Shown: positions 23,916 to 34,991, counted from the stretch's first letter. The stretch: DNA of 64,000 nt from Methylobacterium platani (GCF_001653715.1 NZ_LWHQ01000027.1:1-64000); one strand, 5' to 3'. The notes: generated from the sequence alone by a model not told the origin. Translations and numbers: made by a program.

Positions 23916-26063
23916 TCAGCTGTGGGCCAGGATCGCCAGCAGCAGCAGGGCGATGATGTTGGTGATCTTGATCGCCGGGTTCACGGCCGGGCCGGCGGTG
24001 TCCTTGTAGGGATCGCCGACGGTGTCGCCGGTCACCGCCGCCTTGTGGGCGTCGGAGCCCTTGCCGCCGTGATGGCCGTCCTCGATGAACTTCTTGGCAT
24101 TGTCCCAGGCGCCGCCGCCCGAGGTCATCGAGACCGCGACGTAGAGGCCGGTGAGGATCACGCCGAGCAGCATCGCGCCGACTGCCGCGAAGGCCTGGCC
24201 CTTGCCGGCGATGGCCTGGATCACGAAGAACAGCACCACCGGCGACAGCACCGGCAGCAGCGAGGGAACGATCATCTCCTTGATCGCCGCCTTGGTCAGC
24301 ATGTCGACGGCGCGGCCGTAATCGGGCCGCTCGGTCCCCTGCATGATGCCGGGCTTCTCGCGGAACTGGCGGCGGACCTCCTCCACCACGGCGCCCGCCG
24401 CGCGGCCCACCGCCGTCATGGCGATGCCGCCGAACAGGTACGGGATCAGGCCGCCGAGGAGCAGGCCGACGACCACGTAGGGGTTCTGCAGCGAGAAATC
24501 GACGGTGACCCCCTGGAAGAAGCGGTACTGCGTCGCCGAGGCGTTCTTGATGAAGTAGTTGAGGTCCGAGGTGTAGGCGGCGAAGAGAACCAGTGCCCCG
24601 AGACCCGCCGAGCCGATGGCGTAGCCCTTGGTGACGGCCTTTGTGGTGTTGCCGACCGCATCGAGCGCGTCGGTGGACTTGCGCACCTCCTTCGGCAGCC
24701 CCGCCATCTCGGCGATGCCGCCGGCATTGTCGGTGACGGGCCCGAAGGCGTCGAGGGCGACGACGACGCCGGCGAGCGCCAGCATGGCGGTGACCGCGAT
24801 GGCGATGCCGAACAGCCCGGCGAGCGAGTAGGTGACGATGATGCCGGCGACGATCACGATCGCCGGCAGCGCGGTCGATTCGAGCGAGATCGCCAGTCCC
24901 TGGATCACGTTGGTGCCGTGGCCGGTGACCGAGGAATGGGCGATCGACTTGACCGGCCGGTAGCGAGTGCCGGTGTAGTACTCGGTGATGACGACGATCA
25001 GCGCCGTGATGACGAGGCCGGCCACCGCGCACAGGAACAGGCTGAGCGAGGTGAAGCTGTCGCCGCCGGTGGTGGTGAAGCGGGTCGAGAAGCCGCCGAA
25101 CATCACGAGGTTGAGCCCCGCGATCGCCACGACCGAGAGCGCGCCGGCGCCGATCAGGCCCTTGTAGAGCGCCCCCATGATCGACTGGTTCGAGCCGAGC
25201 CGGACGAAGAACGTGCCGATGATCGAGGTGACGATGCAGGCCGCACCGATCGCCATCGGGTAGATCAGCATCGTCTCGAGCACGTTGCGCCCGGCCACAT
25301 CGACCTGGCCGGCGAAGAAGATCGCCGCCAGCACCATCGTGGCGACGAGGGTGACCGCGTAGGTCTCGAACAGGTCGGCGGCCATGCCGGCGCAGTCGCC
25401 GACATTGTCGCCGACATTGTCCGCGATGGTGGCGGGGTTGCGCGGATCGTCTTCCGGGATCCCGGCCTCGACCTTGCCGACGAGGTCGCCGCCGACATCG
25501 GCGCCCTTGGTGAAGATGCCGCCGCCGAGACGGGCGAAGATCGAGATCAGCGAGGCGCCGAAGCCCAGCGCGACGAGGGCGTCGATCACCTCGCGGCTCG
25601 ACGGGTTCAGGCCGGCGAAGCGGGTGAGGTAGGTGTAGTAGAGCGCGACGCCCAGCAGCGCGAGGCCGGCCACCAGCATGCCGGTGACCGCGCCCGACTT
25701 GAACGCCACCGAGAGGCCGGCGCCGAGCGACTGGGCCGCGGCCTGGGCCGTGCGGACGTTGGCCCGCACCGAGACGTTCATGCCGATGAAGCCGGCGACG
25801 CCCGACAGGACCGCGCCGATCAGGAAGCCGACCGCGACCTTGACCCCGAGGAACCACGCGAGGAGCACGAACAGCACCACGCCGACGGCGCCGATGGTGG
25901 CGTATTGGCGGCGCAGGTAGGCCTGGGCGCCCTCGGCGATCGCGCCGGCGATCTCCTGCATGCGCTGCGTGCCGGAATCGCGCCGCATGACGTCGTTGAT
26001 GGTGACGATGCCGTAGGCGACGGCGCAGAGGCCGCCCAGGATGATGAGCAGGAGTGCGGTCAT
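23916..26063 (-). CDS. hppA: K+-insensitive pyrophosphate-energized proton pump
   Basis: The 715-residue protein has about 16 membrane helices and couples PPi hydrolysis to H+ export. The active site shows [37 protein letters not shown] and, near the end, [13 protein letters not shown]. The [15 protein letters not shown] segment carries Lys where K+-dependent enzymes have Ala, marking the K+-independent class. It is downstream of, and on the same strand as, thiL-nusB-ribH with a 218-bp gap. Confidence 0.96.
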   Translation of the reverse strand: MTALLLIILGGLCAVAYGIVTINDVMRRDSGTQRMQEIAGAIAEGAQAYLRRQYATIGAVGVVLFVLLAWFLGVKVAVGFLIGAVLSGVAGFIGMNVSVRANVRTAQAAAQSLGAGLSVAFKSGAVTGMLVAGLALLGVALYYTYLTRFAGLNPSSREVIDALVALGFGASLISIFARLGGGIFTKGADVGGDLVGKVEAGIPEDDPRNPATIADNVGDNVGDCAGMAADLFETYAVTLVATMVLAAIFFAGQVDVAGRNVLETMLIYPMAIGAACIVTSIIGTFFVRLGSNQSIMGALYKGLIGAGALSVVAIAGLNLVMFGGFSTRFTTTGGDSFTSLSLFLCAVAGLVITALIVVITEYYTGTRYRPVKSIAHSSVTGHGTNVIQGLAISLESTALPAIVIVAGIIVTYSLAGLFGIAIAVTAMLALAGVVVALDAFGPVTDNAGGIAEMAGLPKEVRKSTDALDAVGNTTKAVTKGYAIGSAGLGALVLFAAYTSDLNYFIKNASATQYRFFQGVTVDFSLQNPYVVVGLLLGGLIPYLFGGIAMTAVGRAAGAVVEEVRRQFREKPGIMQGTERPDYGRAVDMLTKAAIKEMIVPSLLPVLSPVVLFFVIQAIAGKGQAFAAVGAMLLGVILTGLYVAVSMTSGGGAWDNAKKFIEDGHHGGKGSDAHKAAVTGDTVGDPYKDTAGPAVNPAIKITNIIALLLLAILAHS

Positions 26064-26281
26064 TCTACCGTCCTTGATTGTCGGGCGTTCCCGCGACGTC
26101 GGACGGCCGAGATGGCGAGCGGCCGTTTTGCGCGACGCGAGCCTCCCTCCCTGTTGAGCGGGTCGGCGCGCCGGCGTCGATCCGCCTCATAGTCGTGCCA
26201 AACTTCCCACCCGAGCGCAAACGCTCCCAAGCTTCGTCCGCCTGAGACTTTCGATGCCGGGCGCCGGGCATCCGGGGCGGG

Positions 26282-27283
26282 TCAGAAGTGGCTGAACGAG
26301 CCGGAGCGGAAGCTCCTCGGGCTGCCGTCGGGCGCGCGGAAGACCGGCGGGGCGCCGCCCTCGGTCACGATGCCGATCTCGGCGAGCGGCAGGCCGGCCC
26401 GTCGGGCCGCCTCCAGCAGCGCCGGCACCTGCGCCGGGTCGGCCGCGCACAGGATCTCGTAATCGTCGCCGCCGGTGAGCGCGGTGTCGAGGGGCGCTCC
26501 CGCCGCCACGGCCGCCCGGGCCGCCTCCGACAGTGGGATGCGGGCGATCTCGACCTCGGCCGAGAGGTCGGCGGCCCGCATCATCTTGGCGAGGTCGCCG
26601 ACGAGCCCGTCGGAGACGTCCATCGCCGCGCGGGCGTGCGCCCGCAGGGCCGGGGCGAGGGGGAGGCGGGCCTGCGGGTGCAGGTAGCGGTCGACCAGGG
26701 CGGCGCGGGCGGGGAAGGACAGCGCTTCGCCCCAGGCCGCCGCGGGCTTCTGCCGGAGCTTGAGGCCGAAAGCCGCGTCGCCGATGCTGCCGGAGACGAG
26801 GAGGCGGTCGCCGATCCGCGCCGCGCCGCGCCGCACCATCGCGCCGGACGGGACCTCGCCGAGCGCGGTGATGCCGACGAGGGTCTGCCCCCCGGACCGC
26901 ACGGTGTCGCCGCCCAGAAGCGGGCAGCTCGCCAGCGCCGCGGCCTCGCTCAGGCCGGTGCAGAACTCGGCGAGCCAGGCCTCGTCCCACGAATCCGACA
27001 GAGCCAGGGTGAGGAGGAAGCCCCGCGGTTCGGCGCCCTTGGCGGCGAGATCGGACAGGTTCACCCCCAGCGCCTTGCAGGCGATCGAGGAGGCCGGGTC
27101 GTCGGGGAAGTAGTGCACCCCGGCCACCACCGCGTCGGTGGTCAGCACGAGGTCGTGTCCCGGGCTCGGAGTGAGCAGGGCCGCGTCGTCGCGCAGCGAC
27201 AGCCCGCCGGCGCCGGCGAGCGGCGCGAAGTAGCGGGCGATCAGCTCGTCTTCCGTGGGGCGGGGCAGGTTCTGAGGGGCCAT
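26282..27283 (-). CDS. thiL: Thiamine-monophosphate kinase
   Basis: The 333-residue ATP enzyme phosphorylates TMP to the cofactor TPP. Features are the N-terminal DELIARYFAPLAG, the metal-binding LSLRDDAALL and TTDAVVAGVHYFP, and the GDD motif TALTGGDDYEILCA. I chose the ATG at 27283 (MAPQNLPRPTEDEL); one at 27325 is in frame but reads poorly. It follows ribH and nusB, the standard order in Rhizobiales. Confidence 0.93.
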   Translation of the reverse strand: MAPQNLPRPTEDELIARYFAPLAGAGGLSLRDDAALLTPSPGHDLVLTTDAVVAGVHYFPDDPASSIACKALGVNLSDLAAKGAEPRGFLLTLALSDSWDEAWLAEFCTGLSEAAALASCPLLGGDTVRSGGQTLVGITALGEVPSGAMVRRGAARIGDRLLVSGSIGDAAFGLKLRQKPAAAWGEALSFPARAALVDRYLHPQARLPLAPALRAHARAAMDVSDGLVGDLAKMMRAADLSAEVEIARIPLSEAARAAVAAGAPLDTALTGGDDYEILCAADPAQVPALLEAARRAGLPLAEIGIVTEGGAPPVFRAPDGSPRSFRSGSFSHF

Positions 27284-27460
27284 CGCGTGGCGGTCTCGCG
27301 GCGGGGGGCGGAAGGCGGGCGACACCGCGATCCGCCCGAGCCTCGGCCGCCAGCTAGAGCGCAGTGCGGCGGATGCCGCAACGTTCTAACGGCGAAACTC
27401 GGAAAATTTTCCGAAATGCCTGCGGCGTGTCGCGCCGCCGGCCGGGGACGGCACGCGGAC

Positions 27461-27931
27461 TCAGCCGGCGCGGGACCCCTTGGTGAAGTCGTCGGGGCGC
27501 ACCGCGCGACCGACCTTGTCGAGCACCGCGTTGACGAGGCCGGGCTCCTCGCCCTCGTAGAAGCTGTGGGCGACGTCGACGTATTCCGAGATCGCGACCT
27601 TCACCGGCACGTCGCGGCGGAACATCACCTCGTAGGCGCCGGCGCGCAGGATCGCCCGCACCACCGCCTCGAGGCGCCGCAGGGGCCAGCCGGCGGCGAG
27701 GGCCGCGTCGAGGCGCTGGTCGATCGCCCGCTGCTCCTCGACGGTGCCGCGCAGCAGGTCGCGGAAGAAGGCGGTCTCGGCCGGCGGGTGCTCGACCTCG
27801 TCGATGACCTGGCCGATCCAGAAGGCCTCGAACTCGGCCAGGGCGTCGATCACGCCCTTGCCGGAGATCTCCATCTCGTACAGGGCCTGGACCACCGCGA
27901 GGCGGGCGCCGCTGCGCTCGGCGGGCTTCAT
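27461..27931 (-). CDS. nusB: Transcription antitermination factor NusB
   Basis: The 156-residue all-helical RNA-binding protein joins NusE/S10 in rRNA antitermination. The N-terminus KPAERSGARLAVVQALYEME and the C-terminal VKVAISEYVDVAHSFYEGEE with FVNAVLD-like PGLVNAVLDKV are diagnostic. It starts one base after the ribH stop, so the genes are co-transcribed, and it precedes thiL. Confidence 0.95.
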   Translation of the reverse strand: MKPAERSGARLAVVQALYEMEISGKGVIDALAEFEAFWIGQVIDEVEHPPAETAFFRDLLRGTVEEQRAIDQRLDAALAAGWPLRRLEAVVRAILRAGAYEVMFRRDVPVKVAISEYVDVAHSFYEGEEPGLVNAVLDKVGRAVRPDDFTKGSRAG

Positions 27932-27932
27932 C

Positions 27933-28475
27933 TCACTCGGTCTCCGAATTACGGCGGGGGGTGAATCCGATCGTGCGGTCCTGGCGGCCCGCTTCCTCGG
28001 CGCGGCGAAGCGCCAGCACCGCCAGCGCCGCCTCCGCCGCGCCGCCGCCCTTGTTCATCTCGGCGACGCGGGCGCGGGCCTGGGCCTGGGCCTCGGTCTC
28101 GACGGTCAGGATGCCGTTGCCGAGCGGCAGGCGAAGCCCCACCGACAGGTCCATCAGCGCGCGGGCGCTCTCGCCGGCGACGATGTCGTAATGGCCGGTC
28201 TCGCCGCGGATGACGCAGCCGAGCGCCACCACGGCGTCGTAGGGCTTGCGCGCGCGGGCCGCGGCCTCGAGCAGGATCGCGACGGTCTGGGGGATCTCGA
28301 GCGCGCCCGGGACCGTCACGACCACCGCCTCGGCCTCGGCGGCCTCGATCGCGGCACGCGCGCCGGCGAGGAGCTCGTCGGCGATGTCCTCGTAGTAGCG
28401 GGCCTCGACGACCAGCACCCGGGCTCCGGTGAGCCGGGGACGGTCGGCTCCGCTGTCGCGGCGTGGCGTGACCAT
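27933..28475 (-). CDS. ribH: 6,7-dimethyl-8-ribityllumazine synthase
   Basis: The 180-residue enzyme makes lumazine, the riboflavin precursor. Core motifs are [58 protein letters not shown] and the N-terminal substrate pocket. The C-terminus ([19 protein letters not shown]) is a little extended. It is the first gene here of a ribH-nusB-thiL group; no ribE or FMN riboswitch was seen in the 308 bp upstream. Confidence 0.95.
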   Translation of the reverse strand: MVTPRRDSGADRPRLTGARVLVVEARYYEDIADELLAGARAAIEAAEAEAVVVTVPGALEIPQTVAILLEAAARARKPYDAVVALGCVIRGETGHYDIVAGESARALMDLSVGLRLPLGNGILTVETEAQAQARARVAEMNKGGGAAEAALAVLALRRAEEAGRQDRTIGFTPRRNSETE

Positions 28476-28783
28476 GGCGAAACTTCTTGCATCTCGAACG
28501 GGCGCCGGCACGAGCGCGCGGCCGGACGGCCTCGCTGCGAGGCATCGCCGGCGGGGGAGGGGAGCACTAGACCGAAGCCGGTCCTGCCACAAGTGCGCGC
28601 GTCTCCCGCGGATCGTCGCGTCTCGCCCGCGACGGCTCGCCGGACTCGCCGCCGCTCTCCTTGCCAAGCGAGGACAATCCGGTCATCCCGGGCGTCGGAG
28701 CCGGGCCGCGACCCTGCCCGCAAGACGAATCTTGCCGCAAGAAGAAACTCGCCACAACCAGATCCGCCCGGGAGGGGAAAGCC
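28476..28783. other. Intergenic region between ribH and MFS gene
   Basis: This 308-bp divergent region should hold the promoters of ribH and of the MFS transporter. It is GC-rich. Nothing beyond the GGAGGGG ribosome-binding site at about 28770 was recognised; no riboswitch-like fold was seen by eye. Confidence 0.4.
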
Positions 28784-30088
28784 GTGACGACCGACATCGA
28801 AGCCCGCACCATCAAACGCATCAGCTGGCGCCTGATCCCGTTCCTGATCGTCTGCTACTTCGTAGCCTATCTCGACCGCGTCAATGTCGGGTTCGCCTCG
28901 CTGACCATGAACCGGGACCTCGGCATCTCGGCCACCGCCTACGGTCTCGGCGCCGGGCTGTTCTTCATCACCTACTTCATCTTCGAGGTGCCCTCGAACC
29001 TGGCGCTCGAGAAGTTCGGCGCGCGGCGCTGGATCGCCCGCATCATGCTGAGCTGGGGCGTGATCTCCGGCGGCATGGCCTTCATCGGCGGCGAGACGAG
29101 CTTCTACATCATGCGCCTCCTGCTCGGCGCGGCCGAGGCCGGCTTCTTCCCGGGCATCATCTTCTATCTCACGCTCTGGTTCCCGGCCGCCTACCGGGCC
29201 CGCATCGTCTCGCTGTTCATGGTGGCGATCCCGCTCTCGAGCGTCATCGGCTCGCCGATCTCCGGTCTGCTGCTCGAGATGGACGGCGTGCTCGGCTTCA
29301 GGGGCTGGCAGTGGCTCTACGTGATCGAGGCGCTGCCGGCGATCGTGCTGTCGGTGATGACCTACCTCTACCTCACCGACCGGCCGGCCGACGCCAAGTG
29401 GCTCGCCGCCGACGAGCGCGCCTGGCTCGAGCAGACGCTCGCCGCCGAGGCCGCCCACAGCCCGCGCCAGGGCCACGTGCCGCTGACCCAGGAGATCCTC
29501 AACCCGCGGGTGCTCGCCATCGCGGTCGTGTATTTCGGCGCCGTCGCGCTGCTCTACGCCTTCGGCTTCTTCCTGCCGCAGATCTTCAAGGGCTTCGGTC
29601 TCACCAACGCCCAGACCGGCTTCCTGATGATCGTCCCGTACGCCGTCGGCACCGTCGGCATGCTGTGGTGGGGCAAGCGCTCGGACGCCAAGCGCGAGCG
29701 GCGCTACCACCTGGCCGCGGCGCTCGCCTGCGCCTCGCTATGCACCATCGGGGCGGCACTCGTCGGCGATCCGATCGTCAAGGTGCTGCTGTTCTCGGGC
29801 GCCGCGCTCGGCATCTTCGGGGCGCTGCCGATCACCTGGACGCTGCCGACCGAGACCCTGTCGGGAGCGGCCGCCGCCGGCGCGATCGCGGTGGTGAACT
29901 CGATCGGCAACCTGTCGGGCTTCGTCGCCCCCTACGCCGTCGGCGCGATCAAGGACTGGACCGGCAGCTTCACCGGCGGCCTGCTGCTGATCGCCTGCGC
30001 GGGCATCGTCGGCATGATCACGGTGCTGCGCCTGAGCCACACCAGCGCACCCGTGGTGTCCGGTCGCGTCGGCGCCGCCGCCGAGTAG
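28784..30088 (+). CDS. MFS transporter, anion:cation symporter (ACS) family
   Basis: The 434-residue protein has 12 hydrophobic segments. It starts with the ACS pattern ISWRLIPFLIVCYFVAYLDR and VNVGFASLTMNRDLGIS, and has FEVPSNLALEKFGARRWIAR between helices 2 and 3. Members import organic acids such as tartrate, glucarate or phthalate. The GTG start at 28784 has GGAGGGG upstream. No catabolic gene adjoins it, so the substrate is unknown. Confidence 0.88.
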   Translation: MTTDIEARTIKRISWRLIPFLIVCYFVAYLDRVNVGFASLTMNRDLGISATAYGLGAGLFFITYFIFEVPSNLALEKFGARRWIARIMLSWGVISGGMAFIGGETSFYIMRLLLGAAEAGFFPGIIFYLTLWFPAAYRARIVSLFMVAIPLSSVIGSPISGLLLEMDGVLGFRGWQWLYVIEALPAIVLSVMTYLYLTDRPADAKWLAADERAWLEQTLAAEAAHSPRQGHVPLTQEILNPRVLAIAVVYFGAVALLYAFGFFLPQIFKGFGLTNAQTGFLMIVPYAVGTVGMLWWGKRSDAKRERRYHLAAALACASLCTIGAALVGDPIVKVLLFSGAALGIFGALPITWTLPTETLSGAAAAGAIAVVNSIGNLSGFVAPYAVGAIKDWTGSFTGGLLLIACAGIVGMITVLRLSHTSAPVVSGRVGAAAE

Positions 30089-30388
30089 GCCCGCGAGGCT
30101 CCGGGACGGCCCCGCCGGGCCGTCCCGGAAACCCGCGCCACACTCACGGGAAATCTGGAATTCCTCCGGATCGCGCGGCCTTTTCGCCCTTTATTCCGGG
30201 GCTTGGCCGTGCAAGAGAGCTACCCGCGCGGCGACGCCCGGTCGCATTGCCGCCACGAGCGGGGAGGTGCTTCGGTCCGGCAGGATCGGGGAACCAGAAC
30301 CCCGCCGACCCTTCCCGCGGGCCTCGACGCCTTCATCGCCGCGCTTGAGCGGCCCGCGCCGTCAACGATTTCTCGGGAGAGCCGGAAC
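30089..30388. other. Intergenic region before petA with strong hairpin
   Basis: The 300-bp gap starts with a 12-bp perfect stem (CCGGGACGGCCC at 30101-30112 with its complement at 30117-30128, loop CGCC), which probably marks the end of the MFS transcript although no T tract follows. The remainder should contain the petABC promoter. The petA frame stays open back to 30203 but does not look coding. Confidence 0.45.
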
Positions 30389-30952
30389 TTGGCCACCACC
30401 GCCGCCCCCTCCGACGCCGCGCATCCCCACGGGACGACCCGCCGGGACTTCCTGTTCCTCGCCACCGGCGCGGGTGCCGTGGTCGGGGCCGTCGCTCTGG
30501 CCTGGCCCTTCGTCGCCTCGATGGCGCCCGATGCCGAGACGATCGCCGCGGGCGCGCCCATCGACGTCGACCTGACGCCGATCGCCGACGGGCAGATCGT
30601 CAACGTGTTCTGGCGCGGCAAGCTGATCTTCGTGCGCCACCTCACGGAAAAGGAAGTCGCCGACATGAAGGCGGTCGCCCCCGCCGGCATGATCGACCCG
30701 GCGCCGTTCCTCGGCCGCGTGAAGGACGGCCACGAGCGCTGGCTCGTGACCTACGGCAACTGCACCCATCTCGGCTGCGTGCCGATCGCCAATGCCGGCG
30801 GTCACGAGGGCTGGGGCTGCCCCTGCCACGGTTCGCAGTTCGACGCGGTGGGCCGCGTGACCCGCGGGCCCGCGCCGATCAACCTGCCGATCCCGCCCTA
30901 CGCCTTCCAGGGCGACACCAAGGTCCGCATCGGCGAAGGCGCCACCGCCTGA
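30389..30952 (+). CDS. petA: Ubiquinol-cytochrome c reductase Rieske iron-sulfur subunit
   Basis: The 187-residue subunit carries the [2Fe-2S] cluster of complex III. It has a twin-arginine-type signal ([20 protein letters not shown]) as membrane anchor, then the cluster ligands CTHLGC and [10 protein letters not shown] chose a TTG start at 30389 because GGGAGAG lies 8 bp upstream and the protein then begins [10 protein letters not shown] as in relatives; the frame is open further upstream. It is the first gene of petABC. Confidence 0.94.
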   Translation: MATTAAPSDAAHPHGTTRRDFLFLATGAGAVVGAVALAWPFVASMAPDAETIAAGAPIDVDLTPIADGQIVNVFWRGKLIFVRHLTEKEVADMKAVAPAGMIDPAPFLGRVKDGHERWLVTYGNCTHLGCVPIANAGGHEGWGCPCHGSQFDAVGRVTRGPAPINLPIPPYAFQGDTKVRIGEGATA

Positions 30953-30992
30953 CTCCGCCGATCGTGAAGCAACGCCAGACGCGGGCTGCCCC

Positions 30993-32279
30993 ATGAGCGC
31001 ACACGCCACCACCTACGTACCCAAGAGCCGCATCGCGAAGTGGTTCGAGGCCCGGCTGCCGATCGTCGGCCTGGTCCATTCCTCGTTCATCGCGTTTCCG
31101 GTTCCCCGTAACCTGAACTACTTCTGGACGTTCGGCGCGATCCTGATGGTGATGCTGGGCTCCCAGATCATCACCGGCGTCTGGCTGGCGATGCACTACC
31201 AGCCCTCGGCGACCGAGGCGTTCAACTCCGTCGAGCACATCATGCGCGACGTGAACTACGGCTGGCTCCTGCGCTACATGCACGCCAACGGCGCGTCGAT
31301 GTTCTTCATCGCGGTCTACGTGCACATGTTCCGCAACCTCTATTACGGGTCGTACAAGGCCCCGCGCGAGGTGCTCTACATCCTCGGCGTGATCATCTAC
31401 CTGCTGATGATGGCGACCGCGTTCCTCGGCTACACCCTGCCGTGGGGCCAGATGTCGTTCTGGGGCGCCACCGTCATCACCAACATCCTGGCGGCGATCC
31501 CGATCGTCGGCGACACGATCCAGAGCCTGCTCTGGGGCGGCTACTCGGTCGGCAACCCGACCATCAACCGCTTCTTCTCGCTGCACTACCTGCTGCCGTT
31601 CATGATCGCCGGCGTCGTCGTCCTGCACGTCTGGGCGCTGCACGTCACCGGCCAGAACAACCCGACCGGCATCCCGATCAAGACCGGCAAGGACGCCGTG
31701 CCCTTCACCCCCTACGCGACCATCAAGGACGTGTTCGCGGTGGTGGTGTTCTTCGTCTTCTTCGCCTACTGGATCTTCCTGCAGCCGAACTACCTCGGCC
31801 ACGCCGACAACTACATCCCGGCGAACCCCGCCGTGACGCCGGCGCACATCGTGCCCGAGTGGTACTTCCTGCCCTTCTACGCCATCCTGCGGGCGGTGCC
31901 GGACAAGCTCGGCGGCGTGATCCTGATGTTCGGCGCGGTGATCATCCTGGCGCTGGCGCCGTGGCTCGACACCTCGCGGGTCCGCTCGGCCAACTACCGG
32001 CCGATCTACCGCCAGTTCTTCTGGGTCTTCATCTTCTGCTGCTTCCTGCTCGGCTGGCTCGGCTCGAAGCCCCCGGAGGGCGGCTACGTCCTCGCCTCGC
32101 GCCTCGCCACGGTCTACTACTTCGCCCACTTCCTGATCGTGATGCCGCTGGTCGGCCTCTTCGAGACCCCGAAGCCCCTGCCGGGCTCGATCCTCGAGAG
32201 CGTCACCGGCCCTGGCAAGCAGGTCGGCTCCTCCGGCATGCCGGCCGGCGCCGCTGCGGCTCCCCCGACCAAGGGCTGA
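30993..32279 (+). CDS. petB: Cytochrome b of complex III
   Basis: The 428-residue protein has eight membrane helices and two b-type hemes. Visible are the heme histidines in [17 protein letters not shown] and [20 protein letters not shown], the Qo-site PEWY motif ([18 protein letters not shown]), and [13 protein letters not shown]. It encodes only cytochrome b; cytochrome c1 is a separate gene 91 bp downstream. It follows petA by 40 bp. Confidence 0.97.
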   Translation: MSAHATTYVPKSRIAKWFEARLPIVGLVHSSFIAFPVPRNLNYFWTFGAILMVMLGSQIITGVWLAMHYQPSATEAFNSVEHIMRDVNYGWLLRYMHANGASMFFIAVYVHMFRNLYYGSYKAPREVLYILGVIIYLLMMATAFLGYTLPWGQMSFWGATVITNILAAIPIVGDTIQSLLWGGYSVGNPTINRFFSLHYLLPFMIAGVVVLHVWALHVTGQNNPTGIPIKTGKDAVPFTPYATIKDVFAVVVFFVFFAYWIFLQPNYLGHADNYIPANPAVTPAHIVPEWYFLPFYAILRAVPDKLGGVILMFGAVIILALAPWLDTSRVRSANYRPIYRQFFWVFIFCCFLLGWLGSKPPEGGYVLASRLATVYYFAHFLIVMPLVGLFETPKPLPGSILESVTGPGKQVGSSGMPAGAAAAPPTKG

Positions 32280-32370
32280 CGAATGCCCCGGGCGGGCGGG
32301 TGCTCCAGGCATCCGCCCGCTCCATGATCGCGATGAAGCACTAACGACGCCGCAAGGGGCATCGAGGGGA

Positions 32371-33267
32371 ATGATCAGAACACGCACTCTCGTGGCAGCC
32401 GCGCTCGCCGCCATCCTGTCGGTCGGCGCCGCCTCGGCGGAAGAGCACGGGCCGCTGCCGCACCGCGAGAAGTGGACCTTCTCGGGGATGTTCGGCACCT
32501 TCGACCAGGCGCAGCTGCAGCGCGGCTTCCAGGTCTACCGCGAGGTCTGCTCGAACTGCCACAGCCTGAACTACATCCGCTTCCGCAACCTCGAGCAGGA
32601 GGGCGGGCCCGATTTCTCCGCCGCCCAGGTCAAGGCGCTGGCGGCCGAGTACAAGGTCAAGGACGGGCCGAACGATTCCGGCGACATGTTCGAGCGGCCT
32701 GGCCGCCCGGCGGACAAGATCCCGGCGCCGTTCCCGAACGAGCAGGCCGCGGCCTCCGCCAACGGCGGCAAGGCGCCGCCGGACCTGTCGCTGATGGCCA
32801 AGGCCCGCACCTTCGCCCGCGGCGGTCTGTGGTTCATCATCGATTGGCTGCCCTTCATCGGCTACACCGAGCAGGGTCCGGACTACATCCACGCCCTCCT
32901 CAACGGCTACAAGGAGGAGGTGCCGAAGGGTGTGACCGTGCCCGAGGGCGGCCACTACAACGAGTTCTATCCGGGCCACGTCATCGCGATGCCCAAGCCG
33001 CTCAGCGACGGTCAGGTGACCTACGCCAAGGGCGCCGACGGCAAGCCGGTCGCGCCGGAGACGGTCGACCAGTACTCGCGCGACATCACCGCCTTCCTGA
33101 TGTGGACGGCCGAGCCGCACCTCCTGGCGCGCAAGTCGCTGGGCCTGCGGGCGCTGCTCTTCCTCATCGTGCTGGCCGGCCTGCTCTACTACGTGAAGAA
33201 GAAGATCTGGTCGGACGTCGGCGGCGAGACGCACGGGCTGCAGCCCGAGCTGCACAAGACGCACTGA
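32371..33267 (+). CDS. petC: Cytochrome c1 of complex III
   Basis: The 298-residue protein has a Sec signal (TLVAAALAAILSVGAASA), the heme-binding CSNCH at about residue 60, the distal ligand region PGHVIAMPKPLS, and a C-terminal anchor helix (ALLFLIVLAGLLYYVKKKIW). It faces the periplasm and passes electrons to soluble cytochrome c. It is the last gene of petABC, closed by a terminator. Confidence 0.96.
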   Translation: MIRTRTLVAAALAAILSVGAASAEEHGPLPHREKWTFSGMFGTFDQAQLQRGFQVYREVCSNCHSLNYIRFRNLEQEGGPDFSAAQVKALAAEYKVKDGPNDSGDMFERPGRPADKIPAPFPNEQAAASANGGKAPPDLSLMAKARTFARGGLWFIIDWLPFIGYTEQGPDYIHALLNGYKEEVPKGVTVPEGGHYNEFYPGHVIAMPKPLSDGQVTYAKGADGKPVAPETVDQYSRDITAFLMWTAEPHLLARKSLGLRALLFLIVLAGLLYYVKKKIWSDVGGETHGLQPELHKTH

Positions 33268-33287
33268 CGCCAGCTCCCAACCCTGCC

Positions 33288-33316
33288 AGAGGCCCCGCAA
33301 GGGGCCTCTTTTCGTT
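33288..33316 (+). terminator. Rho-independent terminator after petC
   Basis: A perfect 9-bp stem AGAGGCCCC/GGGGCCTCT with loop GCAA is followed by TTTCGTT. It separates petABC from mtnP. Confidence 0.88.
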
Positions 33317-33330
33317 ACAGGAGAACCCTG

Positions 33331-34209
33331 ATGGCCAAGGCCGTGCTCGGAGTGATCGGCGGGTCGGGCGTCTACGACCTGCCCGGGCTGGAGGACGTGC
33401 GCGAGGAGGCGATGACCTCGCCCTGGGGCGAGCCCTCGGACGCCTTGCGCATCGGCCGGATCGGACGGACCGAGGTGGTGTTCCTGGCGCGCCACGGCCG
33501 CGGCCACCGGCTCTCGCCGTCGGGCATCGACTACCGGGCCAATATCGACGTGATGAAGCGCGCCGGCGTCACCGACATCGTCGCGCTCTCGGCCTGCGGC
33601 TCGTTCCGGCAGGAGCTCTATCCCGGCCTGTTCGTGCTCGTGGACCAGTTCGTCGACCGCACGGTCGGCCGGACCTCGTCGTTCTTCGGCAACGGCTGCG
33701 TCGCCCACGTCTCGATGGCCCATCCGGTCGGACCGGCCCTCCAGGCCCGCATCCTCGCCGCCGCGGAGGCCGAGGAGATCGCGGTGCGCAAGGGCGGCAC
33801 CTACGTCTGCATGGAGGGGCCGCAATTCTCGTCCTACGCCGAGTCGCTGAGCTACAAGGCTCAGGGCTACGACGTGATCGGCATGACCAACATGCCGGAG
33901 GCCAAGCTCGCCCGCGAGGCCGAGATCACCTACGCGACGATCGCGATGGTGACCGACTTCGATTGCTGGCACCCGGAGCACGACGCCGTCGACGTCGCCG
34001 CCGTGGTGGCGGTGGCCCGCGCCAACGCCGCCAAGGCCGCCCGGCTGGTGAGCCGGCTGGCCCGCGACCTGCCCGCCGAGCGCGAACCCTGCCCGGCCCG
34101 TTCCGACCGGGCGCTGGACGGCGCGATCATGACGGCGCCGACCCACCGCGACCCGGCACTGATGGCCAAGCTCGACGCGGTCTGCGCGCGGGTGCTGGCG
34201 GACCTCTGA
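33331..34209 (+). CDS. mtnP: S-methyl-5'-thioadenosine phosphorylase
   Basis: The 292-residue enzyme splits MTA to adenine and 5-methylthioribose-1-phosphate in methionine salvage. Motifs are VLGVIGGSGVYDLPGL, FLARHGRGHRLSPSGIDYRA, SACGSFRQELYPG and CMEGPQFSSYAESL, and NMPEAKLAREAEITYATIAM with the purine-binding Asp region (TDFDCWHP). The other mtn genes are not in the window. A GGAG-type site lies before the ATG. Confidence 0.94.
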   Translation: MAKAVLGVIGGSGVYDLPGLEDVREEAMTSPWGEPSDALRIGRIGRTEVVFLARHGRGHRLSPSGIDYRANIDVMKRAGVTDIVALSACGSFRQELYPGLFVLVDQFVDRTVGRTSSFFGNGCVAHVSMAHPVGPALQARILAAAEAEEIAVRKGGTYVCMEGPQFSSYAESLSYKAQGYDVIGMTNMPEAKLAREAEITYATIAMVTDFDCWHPEHDAVDVAAVVAVARANAAKAARLVSRLARDLPAEREPCPARSDRALDGAIMTAPTHRDPALMAKLDAVCARVLADL

Positions 34210-34276
34210 TCCTGCCGACTCCGCACCCCCACGCTGGCATGACGGTATAAAGCCCGGATCACCCCTGGCATTTCCG

Positions 34277-34308
34277 CGGGCTGCCTTTTAACAAGGCAGC
34301 CCGTTTTC
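34277..34308 (+). terminator. Rho-independent terminator after mtnP
   Basis: An 11-bp stem CGGGCTGCCTT/AAGGCAGCCCG (34277-34287 and 34293-34303) with a 5-nt loop is followed by TTTT. It ends the mtnP transcript just before hisB. Confidence 0.85.
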
Positions 34309-34330
34309 CGTTGACGACAGCTGCCCCTCG

Positions 34331-34933
34331 ATGACCGATACCCCTCTCCGTACAGGCCGCGTCGACCGGCGCACCGCCGAGACCGACGTCAGCGTCGCGC
34401 TCACCCTCGACGGCACCGGCAAGGCCAGCATCGCGACCGGGGTCGGCTTCCTCGACCACATGCTGGAGCTGCTCGCCCGTCACGCGCTGTTCGACCTCGA
34501 GATCAAGGTCACGGGCGACCTCCACGTCGACCAGCACCATACCACCGAGGATTGCGGCATCGCGCTGGGCCAGGCCTTCCTCCAGGCGCTCGGCGACAAG
34601 CGCGGCATTCGCCGCTACGCCGACCTGCACCTGCCCATGGACGAGGCACTGACCCGGGTCGCCGTCGACATCTCGGGGCGGCCGTTCCTGGTGTTCCGTA
34701 CCGAATTCGCCCGTGAGAAGATCGGCGTCTTCGACACCGAGCTGGTGCGGGAGTGGTTCCAGGCCTTCGCGATGAATGCCGGGATCACCCTGCACGTCGA
34801 GACGCTGTACGGCGACAACCAGCACCACATCGCCGAGAGCTGCTACAAGGGTCTGGCACGTGCCTTGCGGCACGCCGTCGAGGTCGATCCCCGCGAGGGC
34901 GGCCGGGTCCCTTCGACGAAGGGCTCGCTCTGA
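34331..34933 (+). CDS. hisB: Imidazoleglycerol-phosphate dehydratase
   Basis: The 200-residue enzyme carries out the sixth step of histidine synthesis. It shows the manganese-binding motifs [12 protein letters not shown] and [15 protein letters not shown], and the second pair in [18 protein letters not shown]. It is the monofunctional form, without the phosphatase domain of enteric HisB. It opens a his cluster: hisB, DUF2628, hisH, hisA, DUF29, hisF, hisE. Confidence 0.96.
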   Translation: MTDTPLRTGRVDRRTAETDVSVALTLDGTGKASIATGVGFLDHMLELLARHALFDLEIKVTGDLHVDQHHTTEDCGIALGQAFLQALGDKRGIRRYADLHLPMDEALTRVAVDISGRPFLVFRTEFAREKIGVFDTELVREWFQAFAMNAGITLHVETLYGDNQHHIAESCYKGLARALRHAVEVDPREGGRVPSTKGSL

Positions 34934-34991
34934 GGTTGCAGAACGCCGAGCGCGGCGCCGATCCCGACCAGACGGATCCCGGGGAGACCGG